Part shown: one piece after another, positions 27,688 to 33,705 of the stretch
Numbering within the stretch: the first letter of the stretch is position 1
Layout of the letters: every line of letters begins with the position of its first letter
NCBI RefSeq assembly: GCF_002216005.1
Contig: NZ_NIQC01000023.1
Location: 1 to 41,265 of the forward strand
Source of the DNA: Natranaerobius trueperi
GTDB lineage: Bacteria > Bacillota > Natranaerobiia > Natranaerobiales > Natranaerobiaceae
Reading direction: 5' to 3'
Length of the DNA stretch: 41,265 bases
Program-made: the position numbers and the translations under genes
The notes under the pieces: generated by a model
Told to the model about the DNA's origin: nothing
Seen by the model: the letters and a program-made list of their open reading frames with translations, nothing else
Database searches by the model: none

Positions 27688-27727
27688 ATACTCCCCTTAG
27701 AGAACATCCTAAGGGGAGTATTTTTTA
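27688..27727 (+). terminator. Terminator-like hairpin between two minus-strand operons
   Basis: ATACTCCCCTTA (27688-27699) pairs with TAAGGGGAGTAT (27710-27721) and is followed on the plus strand by TTTTTT. On the minus strand, where the yvrJ operon ends 15 bases before it, the stem is followed only by CTTTATG. It probably stops the yvrJ transcript, but the U-tract faces the plus strand, where no gene was found. Confidence 0.6.
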
Positions 27728-27741
27728 CTATTAGTTTTTAT

Positions 27742-27894
27742 CTACGCCTTTCCCCGCTCCAACTCAATCACCCTACTAAGTTCAAAGATACTTCTAGTAA
27801 GTTCACTTAGCTTTTGCTCTATACGTACTAGAAGATATACACTAACTGCTATAGGGAAACCGACATTTCCGATTAGGGAAGTAAGCTCTTCCAT
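27742..27894 (-). CDS. yvrJ: YvrJ-family small protein
   Basis: A 50-aa protein, MEELTSLIGNVGFPIAVSVY then LLVRIEQKLSELTRSIFELS and a basic tail. That matches the YvrJ family: a short membrane helix whose first half contains G-N-x-G-F-P, followed by an amphipathic helix. ATG 27894 has TAGGAGGTGACC upstream. It is the last gene of the DUF1659-DUF2922-ComK-like-YvrJ operon. Function is unknown; the shape resembles small holin-like or membrane-anchoring peptides. Confidence 0.85.
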   Translation of the reverse strand: MEELTSLIGNVGFPIAVSVYLLVRIEQKLSELTRSIFELSRVIELERGKA

Positions 27895-27913
27895 AAGTGG
27901 TCACCTCCTATGA

Positions 27914-28378
27914 CTATTTCGGATTATCATTTAAATACACTTTATTAACTATACTTGCATTACTGTAGCTTAGCTTTACAGAGTTAAATGTTTGTAAACA
28001 GGTTATTTCTATACCATTCTTAAGTGTTATGATGGTATCACTACCCCTTTTTTTAAATTCTTTAATATGATGATAGTTAATATAACCCATTGCTCCATCA
28101 CTTTTTCCTATTGGTTTTCTTACCTTTACTGGCATAAGTACTACATCTTTTGATATTGGTAGTGGTACCCCTTGCTTTTTTTCTATATAACTTGCGTAAT
28201 ACTTAACAAGAGTATGATATTCACATCCTATATGTTTAAGATTTCTTTTTATAACACTTGGAAGTGCTTTAGGTACTATCTCTTCCTCACTATTATCATA
28301 GATAAGCTTTGTTTTATTACCACCCATGTATACAGGCATAATCGCTGAAACCTTAAATAATAACAATAGATTATTCAG
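27914..28378 (-). CDS. ComK-like transcription factor
   Basis: About 154 aa if CTG 28378 (GAGGGGA seven bases upstream) is the start; the next in-frame candidate is TTG 28366, with no ribosome site. The C-terminal half follows the ComK pattern: VVLMPVKVRKPIGKSDGAMG then YINYHHIKEFKKR then ITLKNGIEITCLQTFNSVKL. This parallels G-W-I-S-x-x-H-V-K-E-F ... F-x-N-G-x-x-x-x-x-x-S-Y-N-S-F of Bacillus ComK. The middle, VIKRNLKHIGCEYHTLVKYY, fits the I-x-R-x-C-R-x-x-G segment. ComK activates competence genes by binding AT-boxes. Here it may instead regulate this operon and its duplicated relatives. Twenty bases precede yvrJ. Confidence 0.68.
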   Translation of the reverse strand: MNNLLLLFKVSAIMPVYMGGNKTKLIYDNSEEEIVPKALPSVIKRNLKHIGCEYHTLVKYYASYIEKKQGVPLPISKDVVLMPVKVRKPIGKSDGAMGYINYHHIKEFKKRGSDTIITLKNGIEITCLQTFNSVKLSYSNASIVNKVYLNDNPK

Positions 28379-28406
28379 TGTTCTTCCCCTCTTTCATTAG
28401 TTATTT

Positions 28407-28434
28407 ACCTTACCCGGAGTACTCCGGGTAAGGT
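28407..28434. repeat. 28-bp perfect palindrome between DUF2922 and the ComK-like gene
   Basis: ACCTTACCCGGAGT is followed directly by its reverse complement, with no loop. There is no U-tract on either side, so it is not a standard terminator. In the second gene copy the same position holds a true terminator (32929-32960). It may be a processing site, attenuator or operator that lets transcription continue into the ComK-like gene. Confidence 0.7.
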
Positions 28435-28441
28435 TATAGTT

Positions 28442-28663
28442 CTAGTACTCTACTACAGTGCTTGTCTCTCTTGAAATCATTCTAGCTGCAACTTTAGACT
28501 TAAGCTCTCCACCTGGACTCATAAAGATATTTCTATCAATAATCTCATCCATTACTGTCTCGATATCTTCTTCAGTTAAGTCTTCTTTTGGATCATTTAC
28601 TGATATAGTTACATTCTTACCATCCTGGTTTCTAAAAGTCATCTGTAAGTATTCTCTTATCAT
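28442..28663 (-). CDS. DUF2922 family protein, copy A
   Basis: A 73-aa protein: MIREYLQMTFRNQDGKNVTI then SVNDPKEDLTEEDIETVMDE. This is the DUF2922 pattern (L-x-M-x-F ... G-K-x-x-x-x-x-x-x-D-P-x-x-x-L-T). AAAGGAGAG lies eight bases before the ATG. It follows DUF1659 by 22 bases; the two families regularly travel together with YvrJ in Bacillota. Function unknown. Copy B (32969) differs at a few residues. Confidence 0.85.
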   Translation of the reverse strand: MIREYLQMTFRNQDGKNVTISVNDPKEDLTEEDIETVMDEIIDRNIFMSPGGELKSKVAARMISRETSTVVEY

Positions 28664-28685
28664 CTAATCCACTCTCCTTTATTTT

Positions 28686-28913
28686 TTAGTTATCTACCCG
28701 TGCTAACTCTTTACTATCAAACCTGTGAACTGAAAGTGCTTCATACTTTTGAAGTCCTAAAAGTAGTTCACCTACTTCATAAACATCACTGTCTTCTGCA
28801 TCTGGTTTAATTCTACTAAAGCTATTAGTACGTAGAATGTTTTTACCTTCTTCGTCTTCACCTACAATTAATCTGAACTGAAGCCTTGATGGACCAAAAG
28901 TTTCAACTACCAT
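28686..28913 (-). CDS. DUF1659 family protein, copy A
   Basis: 75 aa from ATG 28913 (AAAGGAG nine bases upstream; an ATG at 28922 lies too close to that site). Sequence MVVETFGPSRLQFRLIVGED, then NSFSRIKPDAEDSDVYEVGE and LLGLQKYEALSVHRFDSKEL, matches DUF1659: a small beta-rich protein with K-S-F-S/N-x-I and the C-terminal helix. First gene of the operon, downstream of the promoter and 30-bp repeats. Function unknown. Confidence 0.85.
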   Translation of the reverse strand: MVVETFGPSRLQFRLIVGEDEEGKNILRTNSFSRIKPDAEDSDVYEVGELLLGLQKYEALSVHRFDSKELARVDN

Positions 28914-28929
28914 ATAACTCATCTCCTTT

Positions 28930-28997
28930 AGTTTTTTTATCCCGGCGCCTTTAGGATGAGTTAAGTATATAATGGATTAGAAAAAAGAGATAATCTC
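28930..28997 (-). promoter_or_regulatory. Promoter region of the DUF1659 operon, copy A
   Basis: Reading towards DUF1659: palindrome GAGATTATCTC, then TTTTTTCTAATCCATTATAT and ACTTAACTCATCC. The block TTTTTT-N2-4-ATCCAT followed by a TATAT/TATAAT box is conserved in all three DUF1659 copies (here, 33475-33524 and 36830-36862). No normal -35 box is visible, consistent with an activator-dependent promoter or an alternative sigma factor. Confidence 0.5.
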
Positions 28998-29117
28998 GAC
29001 TTAGAGCTAAGTCAGGAGTTTTTTTTAGATTTAGCTCTAAGTCGGAAGTTTTTTTAAGACTTATGCAATTATCCTAAAATTTTGACAGATTTAGCTAAAA
29101 GTACTAGAGTTTTAAAT
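28998..29117. repeat. Array of four degenerate 30-bp direct repeats, array 1
   Basis: Units start at 28998, 29028, 29058 and 29088, exactly 30 bases apart, each opening GACTTA or GATTTA and most ending in a T-rich tail. Unit 1 starts GACTTAGAGCTAAGTCAGGA; unit 2 GATTTAGCTCTAAGTCGGAA; unit 3 GACTTATGCAATTATCC; unit 4 GATTTAGCTAAAAGTACTAG. Units 1 and 2 contain an inner palindrome CTTAGAGCTAAG or part of it. The array lies between the amidase stop and the DUF1659 promoter; the last unit overlaps the amidase stop codon. Related arrays occur at 32081 and 33525. Confidence 0.75.
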
Positions 29118-29723
29118 TTTTGCTGCTACCCTTTTAATTAGAGAAGCTGAAAACTCACCTCGTACCATTTTTCCTTCTCTAGCATTTTCTTTCCAGTAGC
29201 TAGGTGAGTTTATAATATCTTTTTTAACTAATATATCTAAAGCACGAGAAAGATCTAAAGAGTCTCTAAACTTATCCCACTTGTCCCAATTATTTTCACT
29301 CATAGTTTTTGGGCATATCTTTTTACTTGCATCAAAATGTCTAACTACTCTTTCTATTGGAATAGAGTAGTTAGACATTAGATCTTTAACTAACTCTACT
29401 GTATGATCTAGTGCTTTATTGTAATCACCATCAGAGTTAATACAGATCTCAACACCAATAGAATTACTATTTGTAATACCAAACTTACCATTACCATCAC
29501 CACAGTGCCATGAAGCATTAAAATCCTCTACTACCTGTAAAACTTTACTGTCATCTACAAAATAGTGAGCTGATGCTTGTCTATCTTTAGTATTAAAATA
29601 GTTGTAATGAGCATTTGCATCAGCTCCTTTACTTAGATTACCTGTATCATGTATTACAATGTACTTAATACTTTCTTTGTTTCTACTTGAATAGTTGTAG
29701 TTAATAAGTTTTTTAAAAATCAT
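29112..29723 (-). CDS. N-acetylmuramoyl-L-alanine amidase (Amidase_2), copy A
   Basis: 203 aa from ATG 29723, the start shared with copy B; a frame extension to 29780 is not conserved. Zinc site: His25 in IKYIVIHDTGNLS, His129 and Cys137 in ERVVRHFDASKKICPKT; Glu92 lies in NSIGVEICINSDGD. This is the T7-lysozyme/PGRP-like fold that cuts the bond between MurNAc and L-Ala. No signal peptide is present, as in phage endolysins. The C-terminal ~50 residues (RALDILVKKDIINSPSYWKE) look like a small helical add-on. It differs from copy B at four residues. It probably acts as a lysin or cell-wall remodelling enzyme. Confidence 0.9.
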   Translation of the reverse strand: MIFKKLINYNYSSRNKESIKYIVIHDTGNLSKGADANAHYNYFNTKDRQASAHYFVDDSKVLQVVEDFNASWHCGDGNGKFGITNSNSIGVEICINSDGDYNKALDHTVELVKDLMSNYSIPIERVVRHFDASKKICPKTMSENNWDKWDKFRDSLDLSRALDILVKKDIINSPSYWKENAREGKMVRGEFSASLIKRVAAKI

Positions 29724-29845
29724 AGTCTTCAACCCTTTCCTATATAAGATTTTTGTTAAACAATCAGTGATTGTTTTCACAACTAATATAATAGCACTAA
29801 AGTTTAGTTCTTTGTACTACAAACTAGAAAGATAGTTAAATATTT
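29724..29845 (-). promoter_or_regulatory. Amidase leader and promoter, copy A
   Basis: On the minus strand, TTTGTAGTACAAA (29811-29823, a 13-bp palindrome) lies 18 bases before a TATTAT -10 box (GTGCTATTATATTAG), and AACAATCACTGATTGTT forms a small hairpin in the leader. The whole segment recurs almost unchanged before amidase copy B (32805-32928; palindrome 32895-32907). The palindrome is a good regulator-site candidate. Confidence 0.5.
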
Positions 29846-29895
29846 GAAAAAATCAGGGGCTGTCCCAAAAGTTTTTACTTTTAAGACAGCCCCTG
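29846..29895 (-). terminator. Terminator of the nuclease/SecB-like operon
   Basis: CAGGGGCTGTC (29854-29864) pairs with GACAGCCCCTG (29885-29895); read on the minus strand it is followed by ATTTTTTC. It lies 25 bases after the nuclease stop. The T-run is also the point where sequence similarity between the two amidase leaders begins. Confidence 0.85.
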
Positions 29896-29920
29896 TAATC
29901 TCATGCTATTTTATTTGAAT

Positions 29921-30688
29921 TTATTTTATTTTGGGTAGATTCAGCAGCTCATTTGTATAAACACAATTTATAAAGCTATAATCACATTCATCAAGATATT
30001 TTTTTATTGCCTTTATTTCTCTATTACGATTTATACTTATAAAATAAATATTTGGAATAAATAGACCTTTATCACGAAAGAATTCGTGAACACTTTTCAT
30101 GTATTTAATTTTTCTTGCATTTTTACCTTTTTTACCTGCTTCTTTAGATAATTCATCAACAGTCTTCTTAGGGTCTGACATTACAAAATTTCTCAAATTT
30201 AATTTACATTCAATGTTATCTGCTTGTGCTTTTTTAAGTGTCTCGTTTGGTAAATAAAATATTATATCAAACGTATGGTCAGAGTCACCGACAACTTGTC
30301 CATCATAATAAATCTTTACTTCATTATAAACTTCGGTGTTATTACTAGCCGAAAATGACATTGGCCCCAAGTAAACAACAAGGTGTTCAAATAGTTTACC
30401 ACGTAATTCACCTATATCGCGATCAGATTTGTACAAGCTCAATAATTCTTCCTTTATCCTCTCAACGTCATGTTTATCTAGATATGTTAAATCTTTATTC
30501 TGTATTAATGAATTAAAAACTTCTGTAAACTCGTCTTCTCTCTCACTATCATCTATCTTCTCTGTGTATCCTTTCAATATTGAAAATATCACATCTAAAC
30601 ACGCTTTATCTTTTTTTATTAACTTCAGTAGATCCCTAAGATAATGCGGTTCCCCTTTTTTAGTCTCATCAAACTCTAATTTCACCAT
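29921..30688 (-). CDS. PD-(D/E)XK-like nuclease, last gene of the SecB-like operon
   Basis: A 255-aa protein. The N-terminal ~90 residues are helical and charged. After that, IGELRGKLFEHLVVYLG (Glu94, Glu101), HTFDIIFYLPNE (Asp141) and NIECKLNLRNF (Glu160, Lys162) give the E ... D ... E-x-K arrangement of the restriction-endonuclease fold. No annotated family is recognised. As the third gene after an unknown protein and a SecB-like chaperone, it is the likely toxic effector of a chaperone-controlled toxin-antitoxin or defence system; this is inference. Start ATG 30688 lies 26 bases after the SecB-like stop. Confidence 0.65.
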   Translation of the reverse strand: MVKLEFDETKKGEPHYLRDLLKLIKKDKACLDVIFSILKGYTEKIDDSEREDEFTEVFNSLIQNKDLTYLDKHDVERIKEELLSLYKSDRDIGELRGKLFEHLVVYLGPMSFSASNNTEVYNEVKIYYDGQVVGDSDHTFDIIFYLPNETLKKAQADNIECKLNLRNFVMSDPKKTVDELSKEAGKKGKNARKIKYMKSVHEFFRDKGLFIPNIYFISINRNREIKAIKKYLDECDYSFINCVYTNELLNLPKIK

Positions 30689-30714
30689 AGCCTCTCCCTA
30701 CTTTTCACGTTTTG

Positions 30715-31161
30715 TTATTCTTCATTTTTATAAGCAGGTAAAACAAGTGGAGGAAAACCCATTCTCATTGTAATATTGTTTACCAGTTCTCTTGCAAAAG
30801 GCCAAACATTCAAAGGAACATTTTTTTTAACAAAATGTTCCAAGGTTTTCTGTTGAAAATCCTCTTCCTCTGATAGCGAATACTTAAGTAAATAGGTAAA
30901 GTAGATTTCGAATAACTTTTCATCGGTTGTTTTTCCATCTGCTACTTTGTAAACAACCAATTTAAAATCTGGTTTTATTTCTAACATCTTTCCATTAAGG
31001 TTTATGTCATTAATACTTGTGATTTCAAGATCAATAGCTGCAGTTACATTTTTTGAAAAAGGTACGTAATTTTCACAACTAAGTCTTAAAAGCTCTAAGT
31101 CCTTAATATCAACAGACCTTATTAATTTTTTGTAATCTTCTTTGTTAACTTCGTTAGCCAT
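30715..31161 (-). CDS. SecB-like chaperone
   Basis: 148 aa from ATG 31161 (TGGGGTT upstream; the frame also opens at 31191 but without a good site). The C-terminus VWPFARELVNNITMRMGFPP then LVLPAY is the SecB signature (F-P-Y-A-R-E ... L-x-x-G-G-F-P-P-L-x-L). The N-terminal half, SVDIKDLELLRLSCENYVPF, fits the first SecB strands. Export SecB is largely proteobacterial; in Bacillota SecB-like proteins are often the chaperone of toxin-antitoxin-chaperone (TAC) modules. The gene overlaps no other from its likely start and lies between an unknown 197-aa protein and a nuclease, which fits a TAC role and not general secretion. Confidence 0.8.
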   Translation of the reverse strand: MANEVNKEDYKKLIRSVDIKDLELLRLSCENYVPFSKNVTAAIDLEITSINDINLNGKMLEIKPDFKLVVYKVADGKTTDEKLFEIYFTYLLKYSLSEEEDFQQKTLEHFVKKNVPLNVWPFARELVNNITMRMGFPPLVLPAYKNEE

Positions 31162-31187
31162 AATTAACCCCACCCAACTTAAATAAT

Positions 31188-31781
31188 TCAAACTAAATCG
31201 TTATATAGTTCCTCACTATTTAATTCAACGTAAACTTTAAACATTTTATGAGAGCCTGAGTAAATATCAGAATTTTTTTGGTAATCACGATATGACTTTG
31301 AGATGTAATTGTCATCTTCTACAATTTCCCTTTCTCGAAAATCCAAATATGTTTCAAGCAGTACAGGTACTTCATCTAACCAGTTTATTCCGTTCTCAAG
31401 AAAGTAAATCAGATTTTTTTGATTTACATCCTTGTTAATATTTGTATTAATTTTTTTACATTTATTATCTGTTATAGTATTTAAGCTCTCAAGTTTTCTT
31501 TTGAGGGAAAAATAATTTTCCCCGGTAATAGGCTTAGATTTTAATTTAGACTGTACTTCAGAAAACTTTTCCATACCCTCGTTATTAAACCAATCTTCTA
31601 GCATATAAAAATCTTTTTTTAAAGAATTTATATCTTCACTCCAAATCACCCGTTCAATATCTTCTTTCAAATTGAATAAGCTATTTTTTAAAGTTTCAAA
31701 TTCTCTATCCAAAAATCCTAAATATTCAACATCCCAATTTACTTTTTCACGATAATCAAAACTTCCCTTGATAGTAGACAT
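31188..31781 (-). CDS. Unknown 197-aa protein, first gene of the SecB-like operon
   Basis: MSTIKGSFDYREKVNWDVEY starts a mostly helical, charged protein with likely coiled coils at about 25-110 (LKEDIERVIWSEDINSLKKD). A strand-rich tail HKMFKVYVELNSEELYNDLV ends it. GGAGGTGAG precedes ATG 31781. No family is recognised. In TAC modules the antitoxin ends in a flexible chaperone-addiction segment bound by the SecB-like partner; the tail could be that, making this the antitoxin or sensor. That is a hypothesis. It ends 26 bases before the likely SecB-like start. Confidence 0.6.
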   Translation of the reverse strand: MSTIKGSFDYREKVNWDVEYLGFLDREFETLKNSLFNLKEDIERVIWSEDINSLKKDFYMLEDWFNNEGMEKFSEVQSKLKSKPITGENYFSLKRKLESLNTITDNKCKKINTNINKDVNQKNLIYFLENGINWLDEVPVLLETYLDFREREIVEDDNYISKSYRDYQKNSDIYSGSHKMFKVYVELNSEELYNDLV

Positions 31782-31825
31782 TTAACTCACCTCCTCGGTG
31801 ATAAACTTTGAAAACCTTTGTTAGT

Positions 31826-31853
31826 ATTCTACCATTAAATGAGGTATTCGCAA
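31826..31853 (-). promoter_or_regulatory. Promoter of the three-gene SecB-like operon
   Basis: On the minus strand TTGCGA (31848-31853) and TAGAAT (31826-31831) are 16 bases apart, ~45 bases before the start codon. It is a conventional housekeeping-type promoter, unlike the DUF1659 promoters next to it, so the operon carries its own expression signal. Confidence 0.65.
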
Positions 31854-32080
31854 GTTTATTTTATCAATAAAATATTATGTTTCGTCAAAACCATATTTAT
31901 ACTACTTACTTTATTTATATTCTAAAATTTTCTAGAAAGACATATGATTTCCTCCATATAACCTATATAATTCTATATTCAAATACCTTAACCTAAAAAT
32001 ATCCTTATCTATATTATTAAAGAATCATCTCTCTCGTGACATCAGTTTAGTTTTTATGGATTTAAGAAAAAAATAATCTC
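31854..32080. other. Junction stretch between the SecB-like operon and repeat array 2
   Basis: AT-rich, no gene. Near 32055-32080 ATGGATTTAAGAAAAAAATA still matches the distal edge of the DUF1659 promoter region (compare ATGGATTAGAAAAAAGAGAT at 28971), after which similarity stops. This marks one boundary of the inserted or substituted three-gene cassette. Confidence 0.55.
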
Positions 32081-32198
32081 GACTTAGAGCTAAGTCAGGA
32101 GTTTTTTAGATTTAGCTCTAAGTCGGAAGTTTTTTTAAGACTTATGCAATTATCCTAAAATTTTGATAGATTTAGCTAAAAGTACTAGAGTTTTAAAT
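32081..32198. repeat. Array of four degenerate 30-bp direct repeats, array 2
   Basis: Units start at 32081, 32109, 32139 and 32169 and are nearly identical to array 1; the first is 28 bases because its T-run is shorter. It follows the stop of amidase copy B exactly as array 1 follows copy A. Here no DUF1659 gene lies beyond it; the SecB-like operon does. Confidence 0.75.
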
Positions 32199-32804
32199 TT
32201 TTGCTGCTACCCTTTTAATTAGAGAAGCTGAAAACTCACCTCGTACCATTTTTCCTTCTCTAGCATTTTCTTTCCAGTAGCTAGGTGAGTTTATAATCTC
32301 TTTTTTAACTAATATATCTAAAGCACGGGAAAGATCTAAAGAATCTCTAAACTTATTCCACTTGTCCCAATTATTTTCACTCATAGTTTTTGGGCATATC
32401 TTTTTACTTGCATCAAAATGTCTAACTACTCTTTCTATTGGAATAGAGTAGTTAGACATTAGATCTTTAACTAACTCTACTGTATGATCTAGTGCTTTAT
32501 TGTAATCACCATCAGAGTTAATACAGATCTCAACACCAATAGAATTACTATTTGTAATACCAAACTTACCTCTTCCATCACCACAGTGCCATGAAGCATT
32601 AAAATCCTCTACTACCTGTAAAACTTTACTATCATCTACAAAATAGTGAGCTGATGCTTGTCTATCTTTAGTATTAAAATAGTTGTAATGAGCATTTGCA
32701 TCAGCTCCTTTACTTAGATTACCTGTATCATGTATTACAATGTACTTAATACTTTCTTTGTTTCTACTTGAATAGTTGTGGTTAATAAGTTTTTTAAAAA
32801 TCAT
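32193..32804 (-). CDS. N-acetylmuramoyl-L-alanine amidase (Amidase_2), copy B
   Basis: 203 aa, differing from copy A at four places (H for Y at residue 9, R for N in the G-x-G-K-F-G loop near 78, N for D in K-W-x-K-F, E for D in V-K-K-x-I-I-N). Zinc ligands His25, His129, Cys137 and Glu92 are all kept, so both copies should be active. No signal peptide. The near identity of coding, leader and downstream array shows a recent duplication of the whole segment. Confidence 0.9.
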   Translation of the reverse strand: MIFKKLINHNYSSRNKESIKYIVIHDTGNLSKGADANAHYNYFNTKDRQASAHYFVDDSKVLQVVEDFNASWHCGDGRGKFGITNSNSIGVEICINSDGDYNKALDHTVELVKDLMSNYSIPIERVVRHFDASKKICPKTMSENNWDKWNKFRDSLDLSRALDILVKKEIINSPSYWKENAREGKMVRGEFSASLIKRVAAKI

Positions 32805-32928
32805 AGTCCTTCAACCCTTTCCTATATAAGATTTTTGTTGAAAACAATCAGTGATTGTTTTCACAACTAATATAATAGCACTAAAGTTTAGCTCTTTGTA
32901 CTACAAACTAGAAAGATAGTTAAATATT

Positions 32929-32960
32929 TCAAAAAATCACCCCGGTAAATCCCGGGGTGA
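32929..32960 (-). terminator. Terminator after DUF2922 copy B
   Basis: TCACCCCGG (32937-32945) pairs with CCGGGGTGA (32952-32960) around TAAATC and is followed on the minus strand by TTTTTTG. It separates DUF2922 copy B from amidase copy B. The shared amidase leader begins right at the T-run. Confidence 0.82.
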
Positions 32961-32968
32961 TACACTAA

Positions 32969-33190
32969 TTAATATTCAACTACAGTATCTGTTTCTCTAG
33001 AAATAACTCTTGCAGCTACTTTAGATTTTAACTCTCCACCTGGACTCATAAAGATATTTCTATCAATGATCTCATCCATTACTGTTTCTATATCTTCTTC
33101 AGTTAAGTCTTCTTTTGGATCGTTTACTGATATAGTAACATTCTTACCATCCTGGTTTCTAAAAATCATCTGTAAATATTCTCTTATCAT
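32969..33190 (-). CDS. DUF2922 family protein, copy B
   Basis: 73 aa, the same as copy A except for three substitutions (I for T at residue 9, V for M near 62, D for S near 67). It has the DUF2922 pattern and the same AGGAGAG ribosome site. Unlike copy A it ends at a terminator and has no ComK-like or yvrJ gene after it. Confidence 0.84.
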   Translation of the reverse strand: MIREYLQMIFRNQDGKNVTISVNDPKEDLTEEDIETVMDEIIDRNIFMSPGGELKSKVAARVISRETDTVVEY

Positions 33191-33210
33191 CTAATCCACT
33201 CTCCTTTTTT

Positions 33211-33438
33211 TTAGTTATCTACCCGTGCTAACTCTTTACTATCAAACCTATGAACAGAAAGTGCTTCATACTTTTGTAGCCCTAAAAGTAGTTCACCTAC
33301 TTCATATACATCTTCATCTTCTGCATCTGGTTTAATTCTACTAAAGCTTCTTGTACGTAGAATGTTTTTACCTTCTTCGTCTTCTCCTACAATTAATCTG
33401 AACTGAAGCCTTGATGGACCAAAAGTTTCAACTACCAT
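33211..33438 (-). CDS. DUF1659 family protein, copy B
   Basis: 75 aa from ATG 33438, same start logic as copy A. It differs from copy A by R for N (R-T-R-S-F-S) and E for S in D-E-D-V-Y. The upstream promoter block (TTTTTTCTAATCCATTATAT) is identical to copy A, so both copies should be expressed under the same control. Confidence 0.84.
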   Translation of the reverse strand: MVVETFGPSRLQFRLIVGEDEEGKNILRTRSFSRIKPDAEDEDVYEVGELLLGLQKYEALSVHRFDSKELARVDN

Positions 33439-33524
33439 ATAACTCATCTCCTTTAGTTTTTTTATCCCTTGGCGCCTTTAGGATGAGTTAAGTATATAAT
33501 GGATTAGAAAAAAGAGATAATCTC

Positions 33525-33645
33525 GACTTAGAGCTAAGTCACAAATGTTTTCATTACTTTTAGATAAGTAGTTAGTTTTATTTAAGACTTAGAGAAAAGT
33601 CATAAGTTTTAAAAGGATTTATCTAAAACTACTAGTATTTAAAAA
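33525..33645. repeat. Array of four degenerate ~30-bp direct repeats, array 3
   Basis: Units start at 33525 (GACTTAGAGCTAAGTCACAA), about 33556 (ACTTTTAGATAAGTAGTTAG), 33586 (GACTTAGAGAAAAGTCATAA) and 33616 (GATTTATCTAAAACTACTAG). It keeps the period and the GA(C/T)TTA opening but has diverged from arrays 1 and 2. It sits upstream of DUF1659 copy B in the same position as array 1 before copy A, so position and period are conserved more than sequence. Confidence 0.65.
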
Positions 33646-33656
33646 AGTTAGTCATA

Positions 33657-33694
33657 TAAAAAAAGCAGGTTGTTATCTATCATAACAACCTGCT
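33657..33694 (-). terminator. Terminator after DUF368 copy 1
   Basis: AGCAGGTTGTTAT (33664-33676) pairs with ATAACAACCTGCT (33682-33694) around CTATC; on the minus strand it is followed by TTTTTTTATATG. It lies 12 bases after the DUF368 stop. Confidence 0.88.
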
Positions 33695-33705
33695 CATCCT
33701 TAATT

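Noticed and set aside
28998-29117. Possible CRISPR array because of regular 30-bp units
   Set aside because: Units are contiguous, degenerate and have no unique spacers of constant length; no cas genes are present.
28998-29117. ComK AT-boxes (AAAA-N5-TTTT) in the 30-bp array
   Set aside because: A- and T-runs are present but no properly spaced pair was found by eye.
29724-29780. 19-residue N-terminal extension of amidase copy A
   Set aside because: Copy B starts at the equivalent of ATG 29723 and its leader breaks the extended frame, so the extension is not conserved.
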